Of a stretch of 32,588 nucleotides of DNA, positions 1-8,508 are shown in pieces. The position numbers and the translations under genes are program-made. Numbering within the stretch: position 1 is the first letter of the stretch; each line of letters begins with the position of its first letter. The notes below the pieces were generated by a model, which searched no databases, had not been told where the DNA came from, and saw nothing but the letters and a program-made list of their open reading frames with translations. Source of the DNA: Prochloraceae cyanobacterium (GTDB lineage Bacteria; Cyanobacteriota; Cyanobacteriia; Cyanobacteriales; JASJDA01); assembly GCA_030065755.1 (NCBI GenBank), contig JASJDA010000094.1, positions 1 to 32,588 on the forward strand, given 5' to 3'.

Positions 1-140
1 CCGATAGCGTCGTGACATGAGCGTCCTGGTCTGAAACCGTATGAGTTTGGTTCAAATTTGGCTTCCCATTCTGGTTCTAGTGCCAGTTTGACAAGAGCTT
101 GTGTTGCTCGGTCTTTTATTGTGGGTATACCTACTCTACC
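1..140 (-). pseudogene. Group II intron reverse transcriptase/maturase, internal fragment
   Basis: Read on the minus strand this stretch gives a continuous peptide with GIPTIKDRATQALVKLALEP and then EPNSYGFRPGRSCHDAI. These are the highly conserved RT1-RT3 blocks of bacterial group II intron-encoded reverse transcriptases (family knowledge). The N-terminal part (usually preceded by an RRV.IPK.-.RPLGIP motif) is missing: the homology begins abruptly at GRVGIP, just after two in-frame TAA codons that close the neighbouring truncated tnpB. The fragment runs off the window's left edge, so whether the rest of the intron protein is intact is unknown. With its 5' part replaced by tnpB sequence it cannot make a full maturase from here. 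Confidence 0.75.
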
Positions 141-146
141 TTATGG

Positions 147-1202
147 TTACTCAACAGAAGCCAGTTTTCCCCCTGTTTCCAGGTTTAAACTGAACGAATC
201 GCACCTGCTTACTGAGGTATAGGACTCTTCGGTCAAAATAACTTTTATTCCTGCTAATTCACACTTATAAGTTAATTGTGCAATTAGTTTAGAATGGGAA
301 ATATTGACAAAATTTTGATTGTTAGTCTTGCCTATATTAATCGAGTGTTTTTGTTGTTTATTTTGACCGATTACTAACGTTCCAATTGAGTTAGCGCGCA
401 AAGTGTTAACAATCTGATTACTGGCCTGATGTAAGTAATTGTTAATCTTTTGATTACGACGACGAGTTAGTCGAAGTATTCGCTTAGAGCTATAAGTAAA
501 GCGCGGTAATTGTTCTTGAAGACTAGCTTTTTTCTTGTTATAGAATTGATTGATACTTTTTAAAGGTCGCCCGTTAACCAAAATAGGTTGAAAACCTGCT
601 TGGTTTGAAGTTAGCGCTATTAAATTGTTCAATCCCAGGTCTATACTAGCTACAAGTTTATTGTCTTTGATACTACTAATTAGCTTTTCATAAATAACCT
701 CAATAATATAACAATCAGTATTAGGAACTATCCTGACTTCTTTGAGAGATTCAGGGGCTATTTTGCTCGGAATTTTGATGTTAGTCTTAGATGGTGCAAC
801 TATTCCTTTTTTTAACCATACTTTACTAATTGCTTGTCTAGTATAAACAAGAATATTTCGTCCTTTCTGCTTATCCTTGTATTTGGGTAATTTTGGACGA
901 CCTGTAAATTTTTCTGGTGATTTCTTCCATTCTGATAGTGCAGCAAAGAAACTAGACCAGTTTCGTTCTAAGACTCTTAATACTTGTTGAGCGACTTTAG
1001 CTGGTATTGCCTTATATTCTTCTGTCTGCTTTAGAGCTCGATCCAGTAAATTATAATTAGAGTAAATCTTAGCATAAATGAAGCCTTGACGAATATTATA
1101 ATTAGCTAAGTTATAGAGATTTTTAGAAGCAAAACATAGAGAGTCACATTCATCGAAAAACTTATGGCCTCTTTTGATAATATGTCTCTCTACTAACTTC
1201 AT
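147..1202 (-). pseudogene. tnpB: IS607-like TnpB (RNA-guided nuclease family), C-terminally truncated
   Basis: 351 residues. An N-terminal helix-turn-helix-like region is followed by the OrfB core. The RuvC-I aspartate is in ASIDLGLNNLIAL (about D188) and the RuvC-II region reads TLVIGQNKQQKH. The canonical glutamate of that block is absent, and an E pair occurs further on in LTEESYTS, as in TnpB lineages described with a displaced glutamate. After EESYTS the similarity stops. The zinc finger (two CxxC) and the RuvC-III aspartate expected next are missing, and the frame runs through about 23 foreign residues to a stop. Group II intron RT sequence follows directly. The ATG overlaps the stop of an upstream recombinase fragment (TAATG), the usual tnpA-tnpB coupling. 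Without RuvC-III it should be catalytically dead. Confidence 0.8.
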
Positions 1203-1321
1203 TAATCATCTCCATTACTACTTTCAAGTTCGGCGATAATCTTTTCTGTTTTTCTTTTAGCTCTTCTTAATCCATACAGTCGAGAGCAGAAGGAAGTGAT
1301 TACAGAAGTACATTTATTGCT
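1202..1321 (-). pseudogene. tnpA: IS607-type serine recombinase TnpA, C-terminal fragment
   Basis: About 39 codons on the minus strand end with a TAA that shares one base with the tnpB ATG. The peptide contains VITSFCSRLYGLRRAKRKTE, which matches the last helix and basic tail of IS607 family serine-recombinase TnpA proteins (typically ..ITSFSARLYG.R..K). An in-frame TAA at 1322-1324 closes the frame upstream. The resolvase catalytic domain and the MerR-like DNA-binding domain are absent, so only the 3' end of the gene survives. This fragment assigns the downstream tnpB to IS607 rather than IS605. Confidence 0.7.
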
Positions 1322-1513
1322 TTACACTTCTATTTTAGCAATAAATGATTATGTTTGTATATATTTGAATATATTTTTAATTAACTAAAAGCATACCAGC
1401 GATCGCACTAGGATTAATGCTGCGGTCGAAGATGTCGTTGCTGACCTCTAAAGAGCTCTCTTAGAAATCAAAATCTCCCTCGATCGATGATTTTTTTCCC
1501 TTCTTCAGCTAGA

Positions 1514-1699
1514 GCAGGGGGAGATGGGGAGATGGGGAAGTGTGGGAAGTGTGGGAAGACGGGGAGCAGGGGAGAGGGGGAGATGGGGAGATGGGGAGAT
1601 GGGGAAGTGTGGGAACTGTGGGGAGACGGGGAACAGGGGAGCAGGGGAGCAGGGGGAGAATAACAAACAGCAAATAGCAAACAGCAAATAGCAAACAAC
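1514..1699. repeat. G-rich low-complexity intergenic repeat plus AACAAACAGCAAATAGC tail
   Basis: 1514-1658 is built from repeated units of the GGGGAGATGGGGAG / GGGGAGCAGGGG / GGGAAGTGTGGGAA type. 1661-1699 alternates CAAACAG and CAAATAG. Such strings recur between genes in filamentous and baeocystous cyanobacteria. The proline/serine-rich reading frames on the opposite strand are by-products of the repeat and not genes. Confidence 0.8.
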
Positions 1700-1813
1700 A
1701 ATCTTAATCGCTTGTTAATGTTTATTTAACTTGCTGATAACCAAATGTTTACCTTGAGGATATAATCTAGAAGCCAGATATTGACTTTTTCTGGCTGGAA
1801 GACTTGCTAAGAG

Positions 1814-2461
1814 ATGCTCTTAAGTTATCAGGCAACTAAAAATATACCATTTACTGGGAACAAACAAGAACAAGAAGAAGAGCAAAGACTGCATTTTTAT
1901 GAGAAAGGGGAAGAAATACCGACGATCGCCCAGGGTATATGGCAAGTTTATCGCGGTATAGTGCAGCTAGGAATGCTTCATCAAAGTGGAACAGAAGTAC
2001 TATTAGGTTGGGCATATCCGTCTACCTTTTTTGGCAGATGGTTAACCTATACAGAAACATATCAAGCAAAAGCATTATGTGACGTATACCTAAAGTGGTA
2101 TTCTCTCGAAGAGATTGAAGCTTCCCAAAATTTAGCGCGAACAATCGTAACCCAAGTAGCTCGGAGAATGCGCCAGACAGAAGCCTTGTTGGCGATCGCG
2201 GGAATGAGACGAGTAGAAGATAGACTGCAGGAGTTGTTAAAACTGCTCAAACAGGAAATAGGCGAACCAGTTGCGGGAGGAACCAAGTTAAAAATAAGGT
2301 TAACCCATCAGAATATAGCCAATGCTATTGGAACTACTAGGGTAACTATTACCAGACTCTTAGGAGAGTTTCAACGCAATGGTTATATTACCCTAGATAG
2401 AGATCGTCTCATAATTATTCTTAACGATGGCGATCGAGGTAATAACTTTCAGCATAATTAA
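1814..2461 (+). CDS. Crp/Fnr-family transcriptional regulator
   Basis: 215 residues, the usual size for the family. Residues about 25-115 form a cNMP-binding-like beta-barrel with a divergent phosphate-binding segment (no clear RxS motif), then a long dimerisation helix. The C-terminal winged HTH (about 150-205) contains LTHQNIANAIGTTRVTITRL, the classic Crp/NtcA recognition arrangement. It is related to NtcA and SyCrp-like regulators but the effector loop differs, so its ligand is unknown. The ATG at 1814 has GGAAG 12 nt upstream. It stands alone downstream of the G-rich repeat and is convergent with the Ca2+ ATPase gene, whose 3' end it overlaps by about 40 bp. No target can be assigned from the sequence. 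Confidence 0.85.
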   Translation: MLLSYQATKNIPFTGNKQEQEEEQRLHFYEKGEEIPTIAQGIWQVYRGIVQLGMLHQSGTEVLLGWAYPSTFFGRWLTYTETYQAKALCDVYLKWYSLEEIEASQNLARTIVTQVARRMRQTEALLAIAGMRRVEDRLQELLKLLKQEIGEPVAGGTKLKIRLTHQNIANAIGTTRVTITRLLGEFQRNGYITLDRDRLIIILNDGDRGNNFQHN

Positions 2462-5417
2462 TCGAAGATTGCTTGTCTAATCTTCGGTAATTTCTTTTTA
2501 ACCAACGCCAAAATTCTTCCAACCAAAGCACTAGGGAAGTTGCGGCAATAATTATTATCCAGTCTCTCAAAGATAAGGGTACGGTTCTGAACACTTTTGT
2601 ACCGAACTGGATAATCAAAATTTGTCCGATGAAAATAGTGGCGGCGATCGCCACGAATCCCTTATTTTTAAATAAACCAGAACAAGCAAACCGATCTAAA
2701 CCCCAACAGCGAGCGTTAAACAGGTTCCAAAACTGAAGGAAAACAAAGACAGCAAAAAATACAGAGAGTTCGTAGGGAGTTACCTGTCGATCGCTACCCA
2801 TATACAGTAATAAACCCAGGGAAAATCCTAAAAAAATCAATCCAGAAGTAAAAATATTCTGCGCCATTGCTGGAGAAACAATAAAAGCTTCTTTCGATCG
2901 GGGGGATTTTTCCATAACTTTCTTCTGAGGTGGTTCTGTAGCTAAAGCTAAAGCAGCAAAAGTATCCATAATTAAATTTACCCAAAGCATTTGGGTAACA
3001 GTTAAAGGAAGTGCTACTCCTATAAATGGGCCGAGTAGAGCAATACCTAAAGCCACCACATTAATGGTTAACTGAAACAGAATAAAGCGCTGAATATTCT
3101 GATACAGAGAACGACCCCAAATTACAGCATTGACAATACTGCTAAAAGAATCGTCCAAAAGGATAATATCGCTAGCTTCTTTGGCGATCGCCGTCCCGCT
3201 TCCCATGGACAAACCCACTTGCGCTTGTTTGAGTGCAGCTGCATCGTTAGTACCATCCCCCGTCACTGCTACCACCTGAGAGTCTTCTTGTAGTAGTTTT
3301 ACCAGTCTTAGTTTATCGAGAGGGCAAGCTCTTGAGAGAATCTTCAATGACCTGACTGCTTCTTTAACTTCAGAGTCATTGAGTTGCTTGAACTGTTGAC
3401 CCGTTAGGTGAGTGCGCGGATTATATAAATCCTCTTCTTGCAACAGACCAATTTGACGAGCAATTTCTTTTGCAGTTTCAGGGCTATCTCCAGTCACAAC
3501 TTTAACCCCAATCCCAGCTCTCAAACAAGCATCGATCGCCTGGGGAACTTCTTTTCGCAAGGGGTCAGAAATAGCCATAAATCCCAACCAAGTAAAACCT
3601 CGATCGACTTGGTCAATAGTTGATTCTGGTAAATTTGGATAAACTCGGCGATAAGCAAAACCTATAGTCCGCATTCCTCGCCCCTGATATTCTTGAATTT
3701 GAGTTAGGATGGAGTCTACTCCTGTTAATGGTTCATTACCGCGCTCGCTCTCAATGCGACAACAGCGAGAGAGAATTACTTCTGGTGCGCCTTTAATATA
3801 GATAACTTCACCTGGGATGACTGCAGAAGTTCCCCAAGTCCCCATGTATTTCTTGTGGGAACAGAAAGTTATCTGGGATTGAATCTTGAAATTATGACGA
3901 TAGTGTATGTAGTCGAGATTTTGACTGTCTAGCCACAATAATAAAGCTCCTTCTGTGGCATTACCGAGAGGACGAGGAGGTTGTTGGGGTTTTTTTTCTA
4001 AATTAGCGGTGGAATTAGCGGCGATCGCTTCAGCGATTAATTTTCGATAGAGATTAGATTCTGAGGAGTTGGGTGAATGCAGACAAGGAAAATTAATCTC
4101 TCGAACCTGCATTTGATTTTGGGTTAAAGTCCCCGTCTTATCGGAACAAATTACCGTTGCTGCGCCTATAGTTTCGCAAGCGTGCATTCTGCGGACTAAA
4201 TTATTAGAGGCTGCCATCTTTCTCATACTGTATGCCAAAGAAAGAGTGACGCTCATGGGCAATCCTTCTGGGACGGCTACTACAATAATTGTTACTGCCA
4301 CCATAAAATAATTGATCAGCGCCGTCGCTACGTTGGCTGGCAACCAACTTTCACTCAAACTAGGAACCAGTCCTAGGGGATAACCGACCCCAATACCGAT
4401 CGCTAATAGTAATAATCCCATTCCAACAGCGATCGACCATCCCTTTAAACCGTTATTTTTTTTCCACCAAAGGGGTATTTCTATACGAGAATTTACTAGC
4501 TGCAAACCGTCGTAAATTACTGGTAGCCAAACTCTACTGAGAATGGCAAGTAGGCTGAGAATTAAAAGTAAAACAAAATATCCTTGTTGGGTGCTTAAAC
4601 TTAATTTTCCCGTGATAAAACCCCGCACCATCAAAGCTAAAAATGTTAACCCCGCAACCGAAAGACCGACTAAGCCAATTAGTTTTGAGAGTTTTTCTAA
4701 CTGAATATTGAGAGGGGTTTCTTCTCCTGTTTCTACGCTAGCTACTACTGTTGCTACTTTTCCTATTTCCGTGCGATCGCCAACTGCGGTTACTCTGTAT
4801 ACTCCGTGACCGAGGTCAATAATAGTACTGCGATAGAGATTGTAGACTGGGTAGGTTGTTTCTGCTTCTCGATTTTCCCTTTTAGCTTTAGCTTTAGTCA
4901 GTTTTTTTACTGCTTCTGACTCCCCAGTAATTTTTGCTTGATTTACGTAGAGGGAAACTGCTTCTAAAATTTCTCCATCTGCTGGAATTTCCTCTCCTTG
5001 TTCTACGAAAACAATGTCGCCAACGACTAATTCTTGGCGGGGAATGGTGGTATAGTTTCCCTCTCGAATTACTTTGACTGCGGAGCGATCGTATACGCTG
5101 TTTAGCAGTTCAAATTCTTTACAGGCTTTATATTCATTAATAAAGGCAATAGTGGTAGATAGTAAAATAGCCACCACAATACCCAGACCTTCAATGTATT
5201 CGCCTTCTACAATACCCACGCCGATCGCGATAATAGCCGCAATTATCAAAATGCGAATTACCGGATCGGCAAATTTTTCTAAATATAGTTTCCACCAAGG
5301 ATCTCTTTTTGGGGGAGTTAGAACATTAGTACCGTATTTTTTCCTATTGAATTTAACTTGTTCTGAAGTCAGTCCTAGATATGGCAAAGCACCATCTTCA
5401 ATCTGTACAGTTTGCAT
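2421..5417 (-). CDS. P-type calcium-transporting ATPase, type IIB (PMCA-like)
   Basis: ATP-driven Ca2+ export across the plasma or thylakoid membrane. All core P-ATPase motifs are present: TGES in the actuator domain, PEGLP in M4, the phosphorylation site DKTGTLT (D near residue 426), KGAPE in the nucleotide-binding domain, and TGDGTNDAAALKQAQVG in the hinge. M6 reads NLIMDTFAALALATEPP, the signature of plasma-membrane (IIB) rather than SERCA-type pumps, and suggests one Ca2+ site. There are about ten membrane segments and 998 residues. I chose the ATG at 5417 over the TTG nine bases upstream, because AAGG precedes it at 9 nt. No calmodulin-binding tail is obvious. The 3' end overlaps the convergent regulator gene. 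Confidence 0.92.
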   Translation of the reverse strand: MQTVQIEDGALPYLGLTSEQVKFNRKKYGTNVLTPPKRDPWWKLYLEKFADPVIRILIIAAIIAIGVGIVEGEYIEGLGIVVAILLSTTIAFINEYKACKEFELLNSVYDRSAVKVIREGNYTTIPRQELVVGDIVFVEQGEEIPADGEILEAVSLYVNQAKITGESEAVKKLTKAKAKRENREAETTYPVYNLYRSTIIDLGHGVYRVTAVGDRTEIGKVATVVASVETGEETPLNIQLEKLSKLIGLVGLSVAGLTFLALMVRGFITGKLSLSTQQGYFVLLLILSLLAILSRVWLPVIYDGLQLVNSRIEIPLWWKKNNGLKGWSIAVGMGLLLLAIGIGVGYPLGLVPSLSESWLPANVATALINYFMVAVTIIVVAVPEGLPMSVTLSLAYSMRKMAASNNLVRRMHACETIGAATVICSDKTGTLTQNQMQVREINFPCLHSPNSSESNLYRKLIAEAIAANSTANLEKKPQQPPRPLGNATEGALLLWLDSQNLDYIHYRHNFKIQSQITFCSHKKYMGTWGTSAVIPGEVIYIKGAPEVILSRCCRIESERGNEPLTGVDSILTQIQEYQGRGMRTIGFAYRRVYPNLPESTIDQVDRGFTWLGFMAISDPLRKEVPQAIDACLRAGIGVKVVTGDSPETAKEIARQIGLLQEEDLYNPRTHLTGQQFKQLNDSEVKEAVRSLKILSRACPLDKLRLVKLLQEDSQVVAVTGDGTNDAAALKQAQVGLSMGSGTAIAKEASDIILLDDSFSSIVNAVIWGRSLYQNIQRFILFQLTINVVALGIALLGPFIGVALPLTVTQMLWVNLIMDTFAALALATEPPQKKVMEKSPRSKEAFIVSPAMAQNIFTSGLIFLGFSLGLLLYMGSDRQVTPYELSVFFAVFVFLQFWNLFNARCWGLDRFACSGLFKNKGFVAIAATIFIGQILIIQFGTKVFRTVPLSLRDWIIIIAATSLVLWLEEFWRWLKRNYRRLDKQSSINYAESYYLDRHR
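2463..2486 (+). terminator. Putative terminator of the Crp-type gene
   Basis: CGAAGATT-N8-AATCTTCG forms an 8-bp stem immediately after the regulator's stop codon and is followed by TAATTTCTTTTTA. It lies inside the 3' coding end of the convergent ATPase gene, so coding constraint and terminator function overlap here. Confidence 0.5.
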
Positions 5418-5426
5418 GAGAAACAA

Positions 5427-6101
5427 CCTTATTAAATTCTTAGTTATAAATACTTATTCGGCCGCTGTTTTTTGAGTCTTTTTCTATCTTAGCGATTAAT
5501 TCTGTTGAAGTTACAAATAATAATTCACATACAAAGTCAGTAGGTAGTAAAGAAAGATTCATATTAACTAATTTTTGCTTTTCTCAGATATAGCTAAATC
5601 GCTTTTTAGTCGGGGATCGCGAATTTAGCTTTAAGAATTTTACATTTACACAAAACATTTGATTATTTCAAAAAAATAAATTATATTAACTTTTACTAAG
5701 AAAAGCTGCCTAAAAAGTAACAATCTAAGCATTAATTCAAGAAGATAATTGGGAGTTAAAAACTAGAAGAGCTCGCCATGGGCGATCGTCTTAAATTCGA
5801 GCAAAAATTATTTTTGTTAAAGGAGAAATTCCATTTAACTTCGATCGAGCTTTCATCTAGGGGATTAATTTTGGTGTCGATCGCTAATTACTTAAGATCT
5901 CAAACACACTTGCTTGCTGTTCTAAAACATTGCAAAATAAAATATGAGTTTTATGTGAGGAATATGAATTAATTAACTGGAAAATTAATATTAGTAGAGG
6001 AAATATCAAGGATTCTTGAAAAACAATAACAATAATACAAAAAGTCTTATTTTTTCACAATTTAGGTAATAGGAAAATTCTATACCTTAAGGTTTTATAC
6101 T
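5427..6101. other. Gap of about 675 bp without a convincing gene
   Basis: A+T-rich spacer between the divergent ATPase gene and a glycosyltransferase relic. One 64-codon frame (5778-5972, +) begins with a HIP1-like GGCGATCG, but it has no ribosome-binding site, no recognisable family and poor codon structure, so I do not call it. The segment presumably carries the ATPase promoter. Confidence 0.5.
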
Positions 6102-6374
6102 ATGAAAAAGTTCCTTACTCGCCCCATGCACGTATTTGGTTCCTTCGGTTTGCTTTCTATGTTGGCAGGATTTATCCTCGGAGGATATCTGACTTTCCTT
6201 AAATTGGGGTTTTAGACAAAGCATTGGCGATCGCCCCCTGCGTATTTTGGTGGGTTGCCACTTTTGTGCTTCGGACTGCTGGGAGAATTATTGATGCGGA
6301 CTTATCACGAATCTCAAAATCGCTCCATCTATGGAGTTAGAGAAATAGTCGAACCAAATGTTAAGAATGTTTAA
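6102..6374 (+). pseudogene. Family 2 glycosyltransferase, C-terminal relic with an in-frame stop
   Basis: The peptide starts MKKFLTRPMHVFGSFGLL and, after an in-frame TAG at 6213-6215, continues in the same frame with FGLLGELLMRTYHESQNRSI. These are the two membrane segments and the C-terminal RTYHESQ-xxIY-xVRE motif of DPM1/GtrB-like GT2 glycosyltransferases. The whole catalytic GT-A domain is missing, and the stretch between the two transmembrane helices looks shortened. The reading frame is otherwise preserved up to the TAA at 6374, which suggests a fairly recent decay. Confidence 0.75.
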
Positions 6375-6437
6375 GAATAGATAAAATGATAGAATTACTA
6401 GCCGTCTGAAAATAAATTTTCCTCAGACGATAAATTT

Positions 6438-7688
6438 GTGAGCATCTTCTATCTTTTTAAAAGTCTAGAACCAGCCAAACGCAAGAATCTACTAATTTTA
6501 TTTGCCGCTGCTTTCTTTTTTTGGGTTAGTATAGCTTGTTTGCTGCCTATCCTACCTACCTATATCACAAGTTTAGACGGAACAACACAACAGGTAGGAC
6601 AAGTAATGGGTTGTTTTGCGATCGGTCTGTTACTGGCTCGCACTTGGATGGGTCAAATAGCCGATCGCAAAAGTCGCAAAATAGTAGTCTTGATCGGTAC
6701 TGCTGTAGCTGCAATTGCTCCTATTGGCTACCTTTTATTAGCCTCAATTCCTGGATTGATGGTAGTTAGGGCATTTCACGGTATCAGTATCGCTGCTTTT
6801 ACCGTTGGTTACAGCTCTCTAGTTGTGGACTTGTCGCCAGTCCGACAGCGGGGGGAATTGATTGGTTATATGGGTTTAGCAGTACCCGTAGGATTGGGGG
6901 TTGGGCCTGCAATTGGGGGATTGTTGCTAGAATTGGCTGGCTATACTCCCATATTTGTCATCTCGGCTAGTTCGGGATGTTTGAGCTTAATATTAGCAAC
7001 TTCGATCGAGAACACAAACACTCACTCAATTCGATCGCAGAAAAAAGAGGATTTATCTTTACCAAATCGTACTTTTCTCGAACTAATTATAAGTCGCTCT
7101 CTAATTATTCCTACTGTAGTTTTGTCACTAATTGGTTTGTTGTTCGGTAGTTTGGTGGCATTTTTACCTTTATACGTGAAGGATTTAAATATTGATTTTA
7201 ATGTTGGCTTATTTTATACTGTTGTAGCGATCGCCAGTTTTTCGATACGTATTTTTATTGGTAAAGCGAGCGATGGCAATGGCAGAGGAGTATTTATTAC
7301 AGCTAGTTTAGCGTGCTATTTAATTTCAATGGCACTATTATCCATAGCCAATAGCCCCAGTATATTTTTCCTAATTGCTATTGCTGAAGGATCGGGTAGA
7401 GGGCTTTTAGTTCCCATGATGTTAGCCTTAATCTCCGATCGCTCCTACGCCAACGAAAGAGGCAAGGTTTTTGCTTTGTGTTTGGGGGGATTTGATGTAG
7501 GAATTGCTCTTGCTGGCCCAATTTTTGGCAGTTTTGTCGAAATTATAGGTTATCAAGGACTATTTTCTTTGGCTATTCTACTCGCTATCTTAGCCCTCTT
7601 TATCTTCATCACTCAATCGAGCAAAAATATTATTCATTCTCTGCGCTTCGCCTTCGGTCGAGAAAAGGATTTCTATCTTTTAGATTAG
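6438..7688 (+). CDS. MFS transporter (drug:H+ antiporter-like)
   Basis: 416 residues with 12 predicted membrane helices. The conserved MFS loop 2-3 motif is present as MGQIADRKSRK (about residue 75), and helix 5 carries the motif-C-like GLGVGPAIGG, typical of antiporters that export small molecules. The C-terminal half repeats the fold with FIGKASDGNGRGV as the equivalent loop. The start is a GTG at 6438 without an obvious Shine-Dalgarno sequence. The gene stands alone after a glycosyltransferase relic and ends at a clear hairpin. The substrate cannot be deduced. Confidence 0.85.
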   Translation: MSIFYLFKSLEPAKRKNLLILFAAAFFFWVSIACLLPILPTYITSLDGTTQQVGQVMGCFAIGLLLARTWMGQIADRKSRKIVVLIGTAVAAIAPIGYLLLASIPGLMVVRAFHGISIAAFTVGYSSLVVDLSPVRQRGELIGYMGLAVPVGLGVGPAIGGLLLELAGYTPIFVISASSGCLSLILATSIENTNTHSIRSQKKEDLSLPNRTFLELIISRSLIIPTVVLSLIGLLFGSLVAFLPLYVKDLNIDFNVGLFYTVVAIASFSIRIFIGKASDGNGRGVFITASLACYLISMALLSIANSPSIFFLIAIAEGSGRGLLVPMMLALISDRSYANERGKVFALCLGGFDVGIALAGPIFGSFVEIIGYQGLFSLAILLAILALFIFITQSSKNIIHSLRFAFGREKDFYLLD

Positions 7689-7707
7689 GTTTTTATTTAT
7701 TTTGAAA

Positions 7708-7737
7708 ACTCCCCGCATTCTACAAATGACGGGGAGT
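7708..7737 (+). terminator. Hairpin terminator after the MFS gene
   Basis: ACTCCCCG-N14-CGGGGAGT gives a perfect 8-bp GC-rich stem 20 bp past the stop codon. A T-rich run (TTATTTTTTAT) follows about 15 bp later. It may act for both convergent genes. Confidence 0.6.
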
Positions 7738-7788
7738 GCTAGTTCAATTAAATTATTTTTTATCTAGTAATTTATCAGGTCTTAGGTT

Positions 7789-7989
7789 TTAGCTCATGGC
7801 AACCGTAGAGCGATCGTAGGTTTTGCGGAAACTTGGATGGGGTTTACCTTGAATATGACCCCAGTATGGATGGTCATAGATATCCAGACCAATTTCAGCC
7901 GCACTCCGACCTAGCATTGATTGCTGACGGTTTTTAATCATTTGATGATGGCGAATCATCAATCTACGAGCTTGTTTTTCTGTACACAT
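7789..7989 (-). CDS. Small PirA-like protein (putative PII-interacting regulator)
   Basis: 66 residues, basic N-terminus with RHHQMIKNRQQSML followed by RSAAEIGLD and the conserved-looking tail KPHPSFRKTYDRSTVAMS. No membrane segment or signal peptide. The start is well supported by GGAGG 7 nt upstream of the ATG. Size and context resemble the cyanobacterial PirA family, small proteins reported to bind PII and tune arginine/ornithine flux. I recall that family only approximately and did not align it. Independent support comes from a perfect GTA-N8-TAC NtcA box about 80 bp upstream, which implies nitrogen control. If not PirA, it is a conserved nitrogen-regulated small protein. Confidence 0.55.
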   Translation of the reverse strand: MCTEKQARRLMIRHHQMIKNRQQSMLGRSAAEIGLDIYDHPYWGHIQGKPHPSFRKTYDRSTVAMS

Positions 7990-8067
7990 ATAAATTTCCT
8001 CCAGATTGCTTATCGATTTTTTAACTTAGTTAATTTCCTTCCATTACTATATATAGCACATTTTTCT

Positions 8068-8081
8068 GTAGCCTTTGTTAC
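8068..8081 (-). promoter_or_regulatory. Perfect NtcA box
   Basis: TGTAGCCTTTGTTACA contains GTA-N8-TAC with the flanking T and A that extend the palindrome. It lies 79 bp upstream of the PirA-like ATG. On the minus strand a TATATATAGT stretch that could serve as the -10 element begins about 12 nt downstream, closer than in typical NtcA-activated (class II) promoters. This could mean repression. The nearest plus-strand gene starts more than 400 bp away. Confidence 0.65.
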
Positions 8082-8305
8082 AGAAAACCGAACACAACCT
8101 AAACAATAAGATAATTTTCGGGATCGTAGATCGGGGTTATGGAGCGATCGCGATCGTTGTTTACTTTAATTAAATGAGCAGTAATTCGATCCACTCTAAA
8201 ACTTAGAAGACCCTCGATACATTGAGCAATATTTTGATAATTTTTGGCAACAATTAGCAAGACAAACTCAATTTTTATTCTTTATATTAGAAATCGTATA
8301 TATCT

Positions 8306-8335
8306 ATTATGGAGCGATCGCAATCGCTCCATAAT
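8306..8335. repeat. HIP1-centred perfect palindrome in a 520-bp gap
   Basis: ATTATGGAGCGAT-CGCA-ATCGCTCCATAAT: 13-bp arms and a 4-nt loop. A partial copy (TTATGGAGCGATCGCGATCG) lies about 170 bp upstream near 8140. The rest of 7990-8508 is A+T-rich and contains no gene that I can support. It should hold the promoter of the RTX gene. Confidence 0.6.
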
Positions 8336-8508
8336 ACTGTAATTAAATGATTTGTTTGATAAGAAATAAATCGCTTTAATAATATTGAAAAAAATATTTA
8401 AGGAACAAAATATATCCATCTCTAGTCAATAAGCGAATGAACAATTATTAAACAATTATTGTCAACAAAAAAAAATCAATTTTTAGTAACACAAAATAGC
8501 AAAAAATA

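Noticed and set aside
1377-1460. 28-codon minus-strand frame reading EVSNDIFDRSINPSAIAGML
   Set aside because: Looks like a gene 3' end with natural codon use, but I could not assign a family and it has no start.
1468-1701. Three Pro/Ser/Leu-rich minus-strand frames
   Set aside because: Translations of the G-rich intergenic repeat in different frames, not genes.
5778-5972. 64-codon plus-strand frame
   Set aside because: No ribosome-binding site, no family, host HIP1 sequence at the start; probably chance.
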